From: JADKAV01 sp963818505
Lineage (GTDB): Bacteria; Actinomycetota; Actinomycetes; S36-B12; UBA10799
Direction of reading: 5' to 3'
NCBI GenBank assembly: GCA_963818505.1
Contig: CAWFSJ010000005.1
Location: 124,001-188,000 of the forward strand
DNA: 64,000 nucleotides
Position 1 is the stretch's first letter. Each line of letters opens with the position of its first letter. This document shows, piece by piece, positions 14,834-21,804 of the stretch. The notes under the pieces were generated by a model, which was not told the origin of the DNA, searched no databases, and worked only from the letters and a program-made list of their open reading frames with translations. A program made the translations under genes and the position numbers.

Positions 14834-16072
14834 ATGACGATTGATCTCGGAAGTGCAGTCGGACTCTCCTGTCGGGAGTGTTCTGCGACCTACGAACTCG
14901 GTGCCGCCTACGCATGTATCGAGTGCTTCGGTCCGCTTGAGGTCGCATACGAGTTCCCCGCCCTTACGCGCGCCGACATCGAATCGGGTCCCACCTCGTT
15001 GTGGCGGTACAAGGACCTGCTGCCCGTGCGGCCCCAAGCCGCCACCGAGCCGAACCTCGCCCCTGGCTGGACGCGCCTGCACAAGGCGGACAACCTGGCC
15101 GCGGAGTTGGGCATGCGCAGCCTTTGGGTCAAAGATGACTCGGGCAATCCGACCCACTCCTTCAAGGACCGGGTGGTCGCTGTGGCTCAGTCGGCGGCTC
15201 GAGCGCTGGGGCTGACCACCTTGGCGTGTGCGTCGACCGGCAACCTCGCCCACGCGGTCGCTGCAGCAGCTGCGCGCGGTGGCCAGAGCTCGGTTGTGGT
15301 CATCCCCCACGACCTCGAGGCAGGCAAGACGATCACGACGGCGACTTATGGCGGGGTGTTGTTGGCGGTCGAGGGCAACTACGACGACGTGAACCGCCTG
15401 TGCTCCGAGATCATCGGGGAGGACTTCTCCGCGAACTGGGGATTCGTCAACGTCAACATCCGTCCGTATTACGCGGAGGGCTCGAAGTCGATGGGCTTCG
15501 AGATCGCCGAGCAGCTCGGCTGGCGGACCCCCGCGCAGGTGGTGGCACCGATCGCATCCGGGTCCCTACTGACCAAGGTTGACAAGTCGTGGCGGGAGCT
15601 GGCCGCCCTCGGGCTCATAGAGCAGACGCCTTACAGCGTGTTCGGCGCCCAGGCCACCGGCTGCTCCCCGGTCGCGCAGGCGTTCGACGCGGGTTGGGAC
15701 GTCGTCAAGCCCGTGAAACCCGCGACCATTGCGAAGTCTTTGGCCATCGGCAACCCGGCTGACGGACCCTACGCAATGGATGTCGTCCGGCGCACCGGCG
15801 GCTCGATCACCGCGGTCAGCGACGAGGAGGTCGTCGACGGTATCCGGATGCTGGCCCGCTCGGAGGGCATCTTCGCTGAGACCGCCGGCGGGGTGGTGGT
15901 CGCCTGTCTGCGACAGCTGCTCAAGGACGGCGCGCTCGACCCCGACGCTGAAACCGTGATCCTCAACACCGGGGATGGCCTCAAGACCCTTGACGCGGTG
16001 ATGGACTTCGCGAAACCGACTGCCACCATCCGCGCGGACGTTGACGAGGTACGCGCGGCACTGCCGGAATAG
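14834..16072 (+). CDS. thrC: Threonine synthase
   Basis: The 412-aa PLP enzyme converts O-phosphohomoserine to threonine. It has an N-terminal zinc-ribbon-like Cys set (Cys13, 16, 28, 31), the PLP lysine in NPTHSFKDR (Lys111) and ASTGNLAHA for phosphate and PLP binding (about 133-141). ATG 14834 follows GAAGG by 6 nt; an earlier in-frame ATG at 14819 lies inside the riboswitch and is rejected. The SAM-I riboswitch ties its expression to S-adenosylmethionine, which fits competition with methionine synthesis for homoserine phosphate. Confidence 0.93.
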   Translation: MTIDLGSAVGLSCRECSATYELGAAYACIECFGPLEVAYEFPALTRADIESGPTSLWRYKDLLPVRPQAATEPNLAPGWTRLHKADNLAAELGMRSLWVKDDSGNPTHSFKDRVVAVAQSAARALGLTTLACASTGNLAHAVAAAAARGGQSSVVVIPHDLEAGKTITTATYGGVLLAVEGNYDDVNRLCSEIIGEDFSANWGFVNVNIRPYYAEGSKSMGFEIAEQLGWRTPAQVVAPIASGSLLTKVDKSWRELAALGLIEQTPYSVFGAQATGCSPVAQAFDAGWDVVKPVKPATIAKSLAIGNPADGPYAMDVVRRTGGSITAVSDEEVVDGIRMLARSEGIFAETAGGVVVACLRQLLKDGALDPDAETVILNTGDGLKTLDAVMDFAKPTATIRADVDEVRAALPE

Positions 16073-16195
16073 AGCAATCGGTGGGTCTATTTCCCACATC
16101 GGGCTCGTTCTGGGTACAATGGGCATGATCACATCGTGATCCCGCGGAGCAGAAGCCGAGCGGCACATGAAACACAGCAAGGACAACACAACGAA

Positions 16196-16408
16196 ATGAG
16201 CAGTGTCAGCGGAACCGTTAAGTGGTTCAACGCCGAAAAGGGCTACGGCTTCCTCTCCCTCGATGACCAAGAAGGCGACGTCTTCGTGCACTGGAGCGCA
16301 ATCCAGGGCGACGGATACAAGTCCCTTCAAGAGGGTCAGCGAGTCGAGTTCACCATCGTGCAAGGACCGAAGGGCGCGCAGGCGGACACCGTCGTGCCGT
16401 TGTCCTGA
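16196..16408 (+). CDS. Cold-shock domain protein
   Basis: The 70-aa single-stranded nucleic-acid-binding protein has GTVKWFNAEKGYGFLSL (RNP1, about 6-22) and DVFVHWSAI (RNP2, about 28-36). RNP2 has HW where HF or HY is usual. The ATG follows AAGGA with a long spacing. TACAAT at 16115-16120 is a possible -10 box, giving a leader of about 70 nt, common for cold-shock genes. A strong terminator follows. Longer in-frame starts (16136) lack homology. Confidence 0.92.
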   Translation: MSSVSGTVKWFNAEKGYGFLSLDDQEGDVFVHWSAIQGDGYKSLQEGQRVEFTIVQGPKGAQADTVVPLS

Positions 16409-16426
16409 TCGCAGACTTCACGCAGA

Positions 16427-16454
16427 GGGGCCGGATGGGAAACCATCCGGCCCC
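16427..16454 (+). terminator. Terminator of the cold-shock gene
   Basis: GGGGCCGGATGG (16427-16438), a GAAA tetraloop, and CCATCCGGCCCC (16443-16454) form a perfect 12-bp hairpin 18 bp after the stop codon, followed by TTCG. It is the strongest terminator-like structure in the window. Confidence 0.85.
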
Positions 16455-16486
16455 TTCGCATTGCGTCGGCGGCCCCGCGGCGCCCA

Positions 16487-16603
16487 GATTGTGTCGTTGT
16501 TGCGGCTCGAAACCCTCGAGTTCGACGTTGTTGTCGATTTCAGGGCGGCGGAAGTGCAACAACGCGACAACCGCGCCCTCGAGGTCGCAACAACACCACA
16601 ATC
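16487..16603. repeat. Family-3 117-nt nested inverted repeat
   Basis: The left arm GATTGTGTCGTTGTTGCG (16487-16504) is nearly complementary to CGCAACAACACCACAATC (16586-16603). A second GTTGTTGTCG/CAACAACGCGACAAC pairing lies inside, plus a small CTCGA-TCGAG hairpin. It fills the gap between the cold-shock terminator and DUF2516. Only one copy is in the window, so it is a family only by its design. Confidence 0.6.
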
Positions 16604-16693
16604 GAGACCCGACGGACCCTCCCACGGCGCAGCGGGCAACGCGACCGGCCTGCCTCCCGAGCCCTCGCAGCAGGGTGCGCTTACTCTGGAAGA

Positions 16694-16963
16694 GTGATTC
16701 AGACAGTCAGCTGGGTGCTCAACATCCTCTTCTTGGTCCTGGCACTGTTCGCGCTCGTCGACGTTCTGCGCCGTCCCACTGAAGCCTTCCCTGCCGTGGA
16801 GCGCCAATCAAAGATCGCGTGGGCCCTCTTCACCGGGATCAGCGCGGCGGTGATCTTCATCTTCGGCGCCGTCAATTTCCTGGGCATCGTCGGTGTCATC
16901 GTCACCATGTTCTACTTCGTCGACGTGCGGCCGAAGGTTCGCGAGATCACCGGGAGTCGATGA
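16694..16963 (+). CDS. DUF2516 family small membrane protein
   Basis: The 89-aa protein has two hydrophobic segments (about 5-25 and 45-75) separated by RRPTEAFPAVERQSKIAW, typical of DUF2516 (Rv0476 type). GTG start. Its TGA overlaps the ATG of the methyltransferase gene. It sits next to the HbhA-like/XRE pair, as in mycobacteria, though here that pair is on the opposite strand. Function unknown. Confidence 0.82.
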   Translation: MIQTVSWVLNILFLVLALFALVDVLRRPTEAFPAVERQSKIAWALFTGISAAVIFIFGAVNFLGIVGVIVTMFYFVDVRPKVREITGSR

Positions 16964-17709
16964 ACCGGCCTGTCGGCCAGGTCACCCGCGGCACGACCGG
17001 CACCAACCGGTTACGCCGGTTCGACCGCTGGATCAATCACCTGTGCGGCCCCGAACTGCGCCGGACCGACCGGCCCCTGGCCGTGGATCTGGGATTCGGC
17101 GCGCACCCCGCCACCTGCCTTGAATGGCAGCACGCACTTGCCCGGATCAATGCGAGGACCCGGGTCGTGGGGGTGGAGATCGATCGGGGCCGGGTCGCCG
17201 CGGCGCGTGGTGTGATCGAGGCGATCCACGGCGGCTTCGAAATCCCCACTGCGGACCGGCCGCTCATCATCCGTGCAGCCAATGTTCTGCGTCAGTACGA
17301 ACAGGCCGACGTGCAGCCCGCCTGGGAGCTGATGGCCTCCCGGCTCGCTGCCCGAGGTTGGATCATCGACGGCACATGTGACGAACAGGGCCGTCTGACA
17401 GCGATGGTCAGCATCGACGAGTCCGCCGAGCCGAAATGGCTGACCCTGTCGTGCCGTTTGGCCGGGTTGGACAGCCCTGGCGAGGTCGCAGCGCGCCTGC
17501 CCAAGGCCCTGATCCACCACAACGTCGCCGGCCACTGGATCCACGACCTGCTCAACGACATGGATCGGGCCTGGGAGCGTGCGCCCAGGTGGGGAGCGAG
17601 GCAACGCTGGATCGCAATGGCCGGCGATGTGGCCAGCGCCCACTGGACTGTGCGGGACGGACCGGCCCGCTGGCGCCTCGGAGAACTGAGCGTGGCTTGG
17701 CCGCAGTGA
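16960..17709 (+). CDS. Class I SAM-dependent methyltransferase-like protein
   Basis: The 249-aa protein has a SAM-binding start AVDLGFGAHPATCLEW (about 43-58) and the acidic end of the second strand VVGVEIDRGRV (about 72-82). The glycine loop is D-L-G-F-G-A-H, a variant of the usual GxGxG. ATGA overlap with DUF2516 indicates co-translation. The substrate is unknown. A perfect terminator separates it from the convergent HbhA-like gene. Confidence 0.72.
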   Translation: MNRPVGQVTRGTTGTNRLRRFDRWINHLCGPELRRTDRPLAVDLGFGAHPATCLEWQHALARINARTRVVGVEIDRGRVAAARGVIEAIHGGFEIPTADRPLIIRAANVLRQYEQADVQPAWELMASRLAARGWIIDGTCDEQGRLTAMVSIDESAEPKWLTLSCRLAGLDSPGEVAARLPKALIHHNVAGHWIHDLLNDMDRAWERAPRWGARQRWIAMAGDVASAHWTVRDGPARWRLGELSVAWPQ

Positions 17710-17714
17710 ACGAA

Positions 17715-17750
17715 CGAAAGGGCCCCCCGGTCATCCGGGAGGCCCTTTCG
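17715..17750. terminator. Bidirectional terminator between methyltransferase and HbhA-like gene
   Basis: CGAAAGGGCC (17715-17724) pairs with GGCCCTTTCG (17741-17750), with a further CCCGG/CCGGG pairing inside. A-rich and T-rich flanks on each strand make it a plausible terminator for both convergent genes. Confidence 0.75.
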
Positions 17751-17766
17751 AACTACTTGCGTTTAG

Positions 17767-18285
17767 TTACCGGCCCACAGTGGCGCGGACCTTCTCGACT
17801 GCAGACTCGACGCGAACGCGCAGGTCGGCAGCAGAGTCCTCGGCGCGCTTGCGCAGGTCAGCGGACTGACCCTCGACGCGCTCGCGCAGGTCGCCGTAGA
17901 GACCCTCGAACCGGTCGCTGACCTCGTCGAACTTCGGGAACTCGATCTTGGGCAGCTCGAACGGAAGCTCGAACTTGGGCAGCTCGAAGGGCAGCATGGC
18001 AAGCAGGCTGTCCTTGGCCTCCGTGGCCTTGTCCACGACCGGCTTCGCAGCTTCGGTGGCCTTGGCCGTGGTGCTCTTCGCGGCTTCGGTCGCCTTGACC
18101 GTGGTGCTCTTGGCAGCCTCGGTGGCAGCGGCGGTCTTGGCCGGAGCCTTCTTGGCAGCAGCAGTGGTCTTGGCAGGCGCCTTCTTGGCGGCAGCGGCGG
18201 TCTTGGCCGGGGCCTTCTTCGCCGGAGCCTTCTTGGCCGGAGCCTTCTTCGCAGTGGTGGGGGTGGTGTCGGCAGTGGTAGCCAT
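17767..18285 (-). CDS. Lysine/alanine-rich histone-like protein, positional counterpart of HbhA
   Basis: The 172-aa protein has KKAPAK-type repeats at about residues 13-55 and three copies of an ATEAAKSTT-like unit at about 53-90. A PFELPKFELPFELPK stretch follows at about 98-118, then an amphipathic, probably coiled-coil tail (about 120-172). KAPAK repeats resemble histone H1 and the tail of mycobacterial HbhA. HbhA has its coiled coil first and Lys repeats last; here the order is reversed. The XRE gene upstream and DUF2516 nearby match Rv0474-Rv0476. DNA or glycan binding is likely; adhesion is not shown. Confidence 0.75.
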   Translation of the reverse strand: MATTADTTPTTAKKAPAKKAPAKKAPAKTAAAAKKAPAKTTAAAKKAPAKTAAATEAAKSTTVKATEAAKSTTAKATEAAKPVVDKATEAKDSLLAMLPFELPKFELPFELPKIEFPKFDEVSDRFEGLYGDLRERVEGQSADLRKRAEDSAADLRVRVESAVEKVRATVGR

Positions 18286-18723
18286 TTACTTGTCCTTTCG
18301 TGGGCGTGCGGAACGCTGTTCAGCTGATGGACTCACACTGGACTGCCCCTGTGAGGCCGAGTGTGTTTCCGTTCCGCGGCGTGCGGCGTTCTCGGATTGG
18401 AACGCCGCGTAGATCTCCAACAGCGACTGACGCTGACGGTCGGTCAACGTCGGGTCACCGGCCAGAGCCTGTGTCACAGACGGCTCTCCTTGCCGGGGCT
18501 CAAGGATTCCCGCACGTATGTACAGGGACTCGGCGGAGATCTCAAGTGCCTTGGCAATCTGAGCGAGGATGTCCGCGCTCGGCTTGCGAAGGCCCCGCTC
18601 GACCTGGCTGAGGTACGGGTTGGACACATCTGCTGCCTGCGCCAACTGCCTCAAGGACAACTGGGCTGCAGCGCGCTGTTCGCGGATGTATTCACCCACC
18701 GTCGCCATATCGATCCGAGCCAT
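18286..18723 (-). CDS. XRE-family transcriptional regulator
   Basis: The 145-aa protein has an N-terminal helix-turn-helix (VGEYIREQRAAAQLSLRQLA, then VSNPYLSQVERGLRKPSADI, about 9-52) and a polar, low-complexity C-terminus (about 105-145). It is the Rv0474-type regulator. Its stop abuts the start of the HbhA-like gene, so both are in one unit. A 20-bp palindrome lies 20 bp upstream, suggesting autoregulation. A second ATG at 18708 is an alternative start. Confidence 0.87.
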   Translation of the reverse strand: MARIDMATVGEYIREQRAAAQLSLRQLAQAADVSNPYLSQVERGLRKPSADILAQIAKALEISAESLYIRAGILEPRQGEPSVTQALAGDPTLTDRQRQSLLEIYAAFQSENAARRGTETHSASQGQSSVSPSAEQRSARPRKDK

Positions 18724-18742
18724 ATCTCAAGAGTGACCCACT

Positions 18743-18762
18743 GTGCTTGCAATTGCAAGCAC
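18743..18762. promoter_or_regulatory. Perfect 20-bp palindromic operator upstream of the XRE gene
   Basis: GTGCTTGCAATTGCAAGCAC is perfectly self-complementary and is followed by a partial repeat (CTAGCAAGCA, 18764-18773). It lies just upstream of the XRE regulator start and between it and the asparaginase end. It fits a dimeric HTH operator; binding by this regulator is inferred. Confidence 0.7.
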
Positions 18763-18794
18763 CTAGCAAGCAAACTGGGCGAATGCGGCGCATA

Positions 18795-19763
18795 TCACAT
18801 CTGCGCAAACTCCCGAAGTGCCGGCGAACAACCAACGAATCCGACGGGACGGCCCCCTCCGAGCACTGGTGCACGCAGGTGTTCCTCGATCAGCGCAGCG
18901 CGCACACCGAGCCGTGCCAGTGACGCCGCGGCCACCACCGGTCGAGCACGCTGGGAACCATCGCAGATCTTCAGCGCGATGCCGTACCGACCGGCGCCGT
19001 GCTCAAGGCCCATCGCCTGCACCGCTTCGGCGCCGTCCTTCGCCATCAAGCCGGGCACCGCCCTCATCAAGTGCGTGACGTCGCGCCCAGTCCCGCCGGT
19101 GAACTCGGGGTAATCGCGCACAGCCGCCGCCACTCGGGCACCGTCTGGATCTCTGGCCAGCCGGGTCATTCCCCTTGCGAGTGCGACGAGCGGCAATCCC
19201 CACAGAGGGGCTCCGCAACCGTCCGTACTGGCCGGTCCTGGGGTGACGCCCGTCAGCTGCGAGATGGTGTCTTTCAAAGACAGTTGCAGCGGATGCCGCG
19301 GGTCCAGATACGTCGTTGTGTCCCAGCCGTTGAGATGGCAGGCCCACACCATGGCCGCATGCTTGCCTGAGCAGTTCATGACGACACGGTTGCGGACCCC
19401 GCCAGCGGCCACGTACTGCTGACGCGTCTCGTCGTCGTAGGGCAGGTCTGGCGGACACTGCAGCACATCCTCGGCCAGGCCTGCCTGAGCCAGCAACGCG
19501 CGAACCCCCGCCAGGTGGAAGGGCTCACCGGAGTGTGACGCTGAGGCCAATGCGAGACCCGAACGCTGCAGGGGCACACCGAGACGCAGCAGCCCCACGG
19601 CCTGGAGAGGTTTGACAGCGCTGCGCGGGTAGATCACCTCGTGCGGATCCCCAAGGGCAGCGACTACCTCGCCGCCCTCGTCGACGATGACAACATGGCC
19701 GCGGTGCGAGGACTCTACGGACCCGGACCTCGTGACTTCCACCAGCACCGGGGCATCGGTCAC
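18795..19763 (-). CDS. Asparaginase (AnsA/ReAII-type, asparaginase II family)
   Basis: The 322-aa protein belongs to the thermolabile asparaginase II family (Rhizobium etli ReAII type), not the E. coli type. Motifs are YPRSAVKPLQA (about 46-56), MNCSGKHAAMVWACH (about 128-142) and STDGCGAPLWGLP (about 175-187), which hold the Ser, Lys and Cys residues of that fold. It would hydrolyse L-asparagine to aspartate and ammonia in the cytoplasm. ATGA overlap with the RsiG-like gene upstream makes them co-translated. Confidence 0.88.
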   Translation of the reverse strand: MTDAPVLVEVTRSGSVESSHRGHVVIVDEGGEVVAALGDPHEVIYPRSAVKPLQAVGLLRLGVPLQRSGLALASASHSGEPFHLAGVRALLAQAGLAEDVLQCPPDLPYDDETRQQYVAAGGVRNRVVMNCSGKHAAMVWACHLNGWDTTTYLDPRHPLQLSLKDTISQLTGVTPGPASTDGCGAPLWGLPLVALARGMTRLARDPDGARVAAAVRDYPEFTGGTGRDVTHLMRAVPGLMAKDGAEAVQAMGLEHGAGRYGIALKICDGSQRARPVVAAASLARLGVRAALIEEHLRAPVLGGGRPVGFVGCSPALREFAQM

Positions 19764-20314
19764 GAATCTGTACCCAGGGCGCTTTCGGGCCGGGCCTCAC
19801 CGAGCCGGTAACGCCTGGCCAACTCCGCGGTCAGCACCCCGTGCACGTCGTGGACCCTGTGACGCACGTCTGAGACCTCGCGTTCCATGTCGCGCAGTTC
19901 GTCGAGACGCGAATCGAGTTCACCGTCCTCCATGGTCGAGTACTCGTCGAGGCCCGAACGAGCGATCAGCCGCTCCACGGCCCGTCGGCCCCCACCAGGG
20001 GAATCCACCACATCGGGCCCAGACGGGCGAACCCCGGGGCCCATCTGGGAAGCCAGCGAGGCGACCAATGCGGAGAGGTCCAGTTCTGTCTCCCCCTCGT
20101 GGCGACCGTCACGGCGAAGGGACACGTTGGCCTCGAGGATGTCGATGCGCCCGTGCAGCATGCGCCGCAGGTAGGACAGCCAGGCCTCTTCCCGGTCGAC
20201 GTCGAGCCGGCGCTCGCGCAACTGGGCCAAGGGAATCGTCTCTAAGTCGGTCAGGAACTCCCCCTCAAGAATCCTGTCCAGAGCACGTTTCCCCTGCGGC
20301 TTCGCTAGCGACAC
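19760..20314 (-). CDS. RsiG-like c-di-GMP-linked anti-sigma factor
   Basis: The 184-aa helical protein matches Streptomyces RsiG, which holds sigma WhiG inactive when loaded with c-di-GMP through two E(X)3S(X)2R(X)3Q(X)3D motifs in an antiparallel coiled coil. Here the first motif is Glu43-Ser47-Arg50-His54-Asp58 and the second is Glu144-Ser148-Arg151-His155-Gly159. So both Gln are His and the last Asp is Gly. GTG 20314 is chosen; a TTG at 20362 could add 16 residues. The stop overlaps the asparaginase ATG. No sigma gene is in the window. c-di-GMP binding must be tested. Confidence 0.72.
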   Translation of the reverse strand: MSLAKPQGKRALDRILEGEFLTDLETIPLAQLRERRLDVDREEAWLSYLRRMLHGRIDILEANVSLRRDGRHEGETELDLSALVASLASQMGPGVRPSGPDVVDSPGGGRRAVERLIARSGLDEYSTMEDGELDSRLDELRDMEREVSDVRHRVHDVHGVLTAELARRYRLGEARPESALGTDS

Positions 20315-20969
20315 GCTCCAACTGTACGCATCTGATCGCCTTCGGTGTCGCCCAACAAGCAACCTGACGCCTCACCCGCACCACCTGCCACCTGGGCCCA
20401 CGATCCCGCCGGAAAACCACATCCCCTCCTGCCACCTCGCCCGCACGCACGCCATGCTGAAAACCGGCAACTCAGAGGCCGTTGCTCGATTCCAGTTGGG
20501 GTGGCGAGTCGAAGGGGGCCGTCGTCGACGGTTCGGCTGGTTGTGGCGCGCCCGGCGTACCTTTCTGGTTGATCAAGAGGGAGTGCAACCACATTGGCAC
20601 GCAGACCGGCTTCGCCGAGCAGGTCAGGTGCAGGTGCAGGTGGGGACCCTGGCGCGAAACCCGGACCCCCACAGGCAGACACCTCCATTCCGCAACAGCC
20701 ACCAACGTTGTCCCCTCCAGCCAGCCAGCCAGCCGCCCGCCCGCCCAGAGGCAAAGCTGGAAACGGGCAGCTAGATCGCCGGAAGACCACCACGCCTCCA
20801 GCCAGCCGCACCACCTGTGGCACGAACCAGCGTTCACTCGAATGGGTGACCGGGGCGGCGCATTCGTAGGACGGAGGGCTAACCCGCTTGGGCGAAATCA
20901 CGGGCGCGGTGCCTCATGCCGGCTTGACCCAGGCTAAGAACCCGAATCCGGACAGCCGATGTAACCGGC
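20315..20969. other. 655-bp gene-free region with repeat remnants
   Basis: I see no convincing gene here. The region holds a half copy of the family-2 repeat, low-complexity CCAG and CCGC tetranucleotide runs (about 20721-20745), and two similar CCGGAA.ACCAC blocks (about 20409 and 20769). Short ORFs on both strands are Pro/Arg-rich and lack codon bias. Confidence 0.6.
20481..20597 (+). repeat. Family-2 repeat, leader plus right half only
   Basis: 20481-20524 matches 41582-41625 at 40 of 44 positions. After a non-matching insert, 20554-20590 (GGCGTACCTTTCTGGTTGAT and on) matches the right half of the full nested repeat at 23036-23073. The left half is missing, so this is a truncated element. 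Confidence 0.75.
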
Positions 20970-21794
20970 ATGGATGTTGCTGCCCGATTGCGCGCCGAGG
21001 CGACACGTGGTGGGACAGGACGCCTGGATGTCAGCACCCCTGGCGTCTCTGGCCGAATCTGGCTGCGGGCAGGTCGGGTGAGCTCGGTGGCGACCTCCTC
21101 GGGCCGCCCTGCCCTGGGGATGCGCCTGGTCAGCGGGGGCAACCTCAGCCTGACCAAACTGGGCGAAGCCTTGCAGGCACAGCGCCAGCACCCAGGCATG
21201 CGACTGGGCGACGTCCTGGTGCGAATGGGTTTCACTTCGCGCCAAGAGGTCGAGGCCGTGGCCTGGGAGCAGACCTGTGACGACGTCGCGGCGATGCTGT
21301 CCTGGAGTCAGCCAACGATGACCTTCACCGAACTGCGTCCCGACGAGGTCGCCCCCGGCGGCCCCGAGGTCGAGGATGTGCTTTCCGCGGCCGTGGACCG
21401 GTCACAGGCTTGGCAGAACGTCGTACGGCAAGTGGGGGGGCCGGACACCGTACCGGTCCTGTGTGAGGCGGCAAACACGACGGAGACTGCCCTCGGACCC
21501 ACCGACTGGGCCGTTCTGTGCCGGGTGGATGGCCGGCGCAGCCTGCGCGGCATCTGCGAGCAGGCCGGCCTGAGCGCATTGGAAGCGGCCGCCGTGCTGC
21601 AGAGCCTCATCGCTGCAGGCTTGGTCAGCGTGCCAAACCCGGTGCTTCCCCCGCCCGAGCCCATGGTGGCCGCGCAGAGCATTGTCGAGGCAGCGCCTGA
21701 AGAGACCGAAACATTCGACGACCCCGCGGACCTGCTGCGTGAACTGTCCCAGCTGTCGGGAACTCAACGTCCGGCACGAAGGGCGAGCCGCTAG
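20970..21794 (+). CDS. DUF4388 domain protein
   Basis: The 274-aa protein has an N-terminal DUF4388/PATAN-like region (TGRLDVSTPGVSGRIWLRAG about 16-35, GMRLGDVLVRMGFTSRQEV about 70-88) and a later winged-helix-like part (DWAVLCRVDGRRSLRGICEQAG about 170-195). DUF4388 proteins often work in gliding, gene-transfer or GTPase signalling contexts. It is followed 10 bp later by an unknown gene, forming a two-gene operon. Role unknown. Confidence 0.72.
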   Translation: MDVAARLRAEATRGGTGRLDVSTPGVSGRIWLRAGRVSSVATSSGRPALGMRLVSGGNLSLTKLGEALQAQRQHPGMRLGDVLVRMGFTSRQEVEAVAWEQTCDDVAAMLSWSQPTMTFTELRPDEVAPGGPEVEDVLSAAVDRSQAWQNVVRQVGGPDTVPVLCEAANTTETALGPTDWAVLCRVDGRRSLRGICEQAGLSALEAAAVLQSLIAAGLVSVPNPVLPPPEPMVAAQSIVEAAPEETETFDDPADLLRELSQLSGTQRPARRASR

Positions 21795-21804
21795 CCTGCT
21801 GCAT

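Noticed and set aside
20594..20937. Short ORFs in the 20.3-20.97 kb gap
   Set aside because: Pro/Arg/His-rich, overlapping on all frames, built on CCAG and CCGC repeats; no coding signal.
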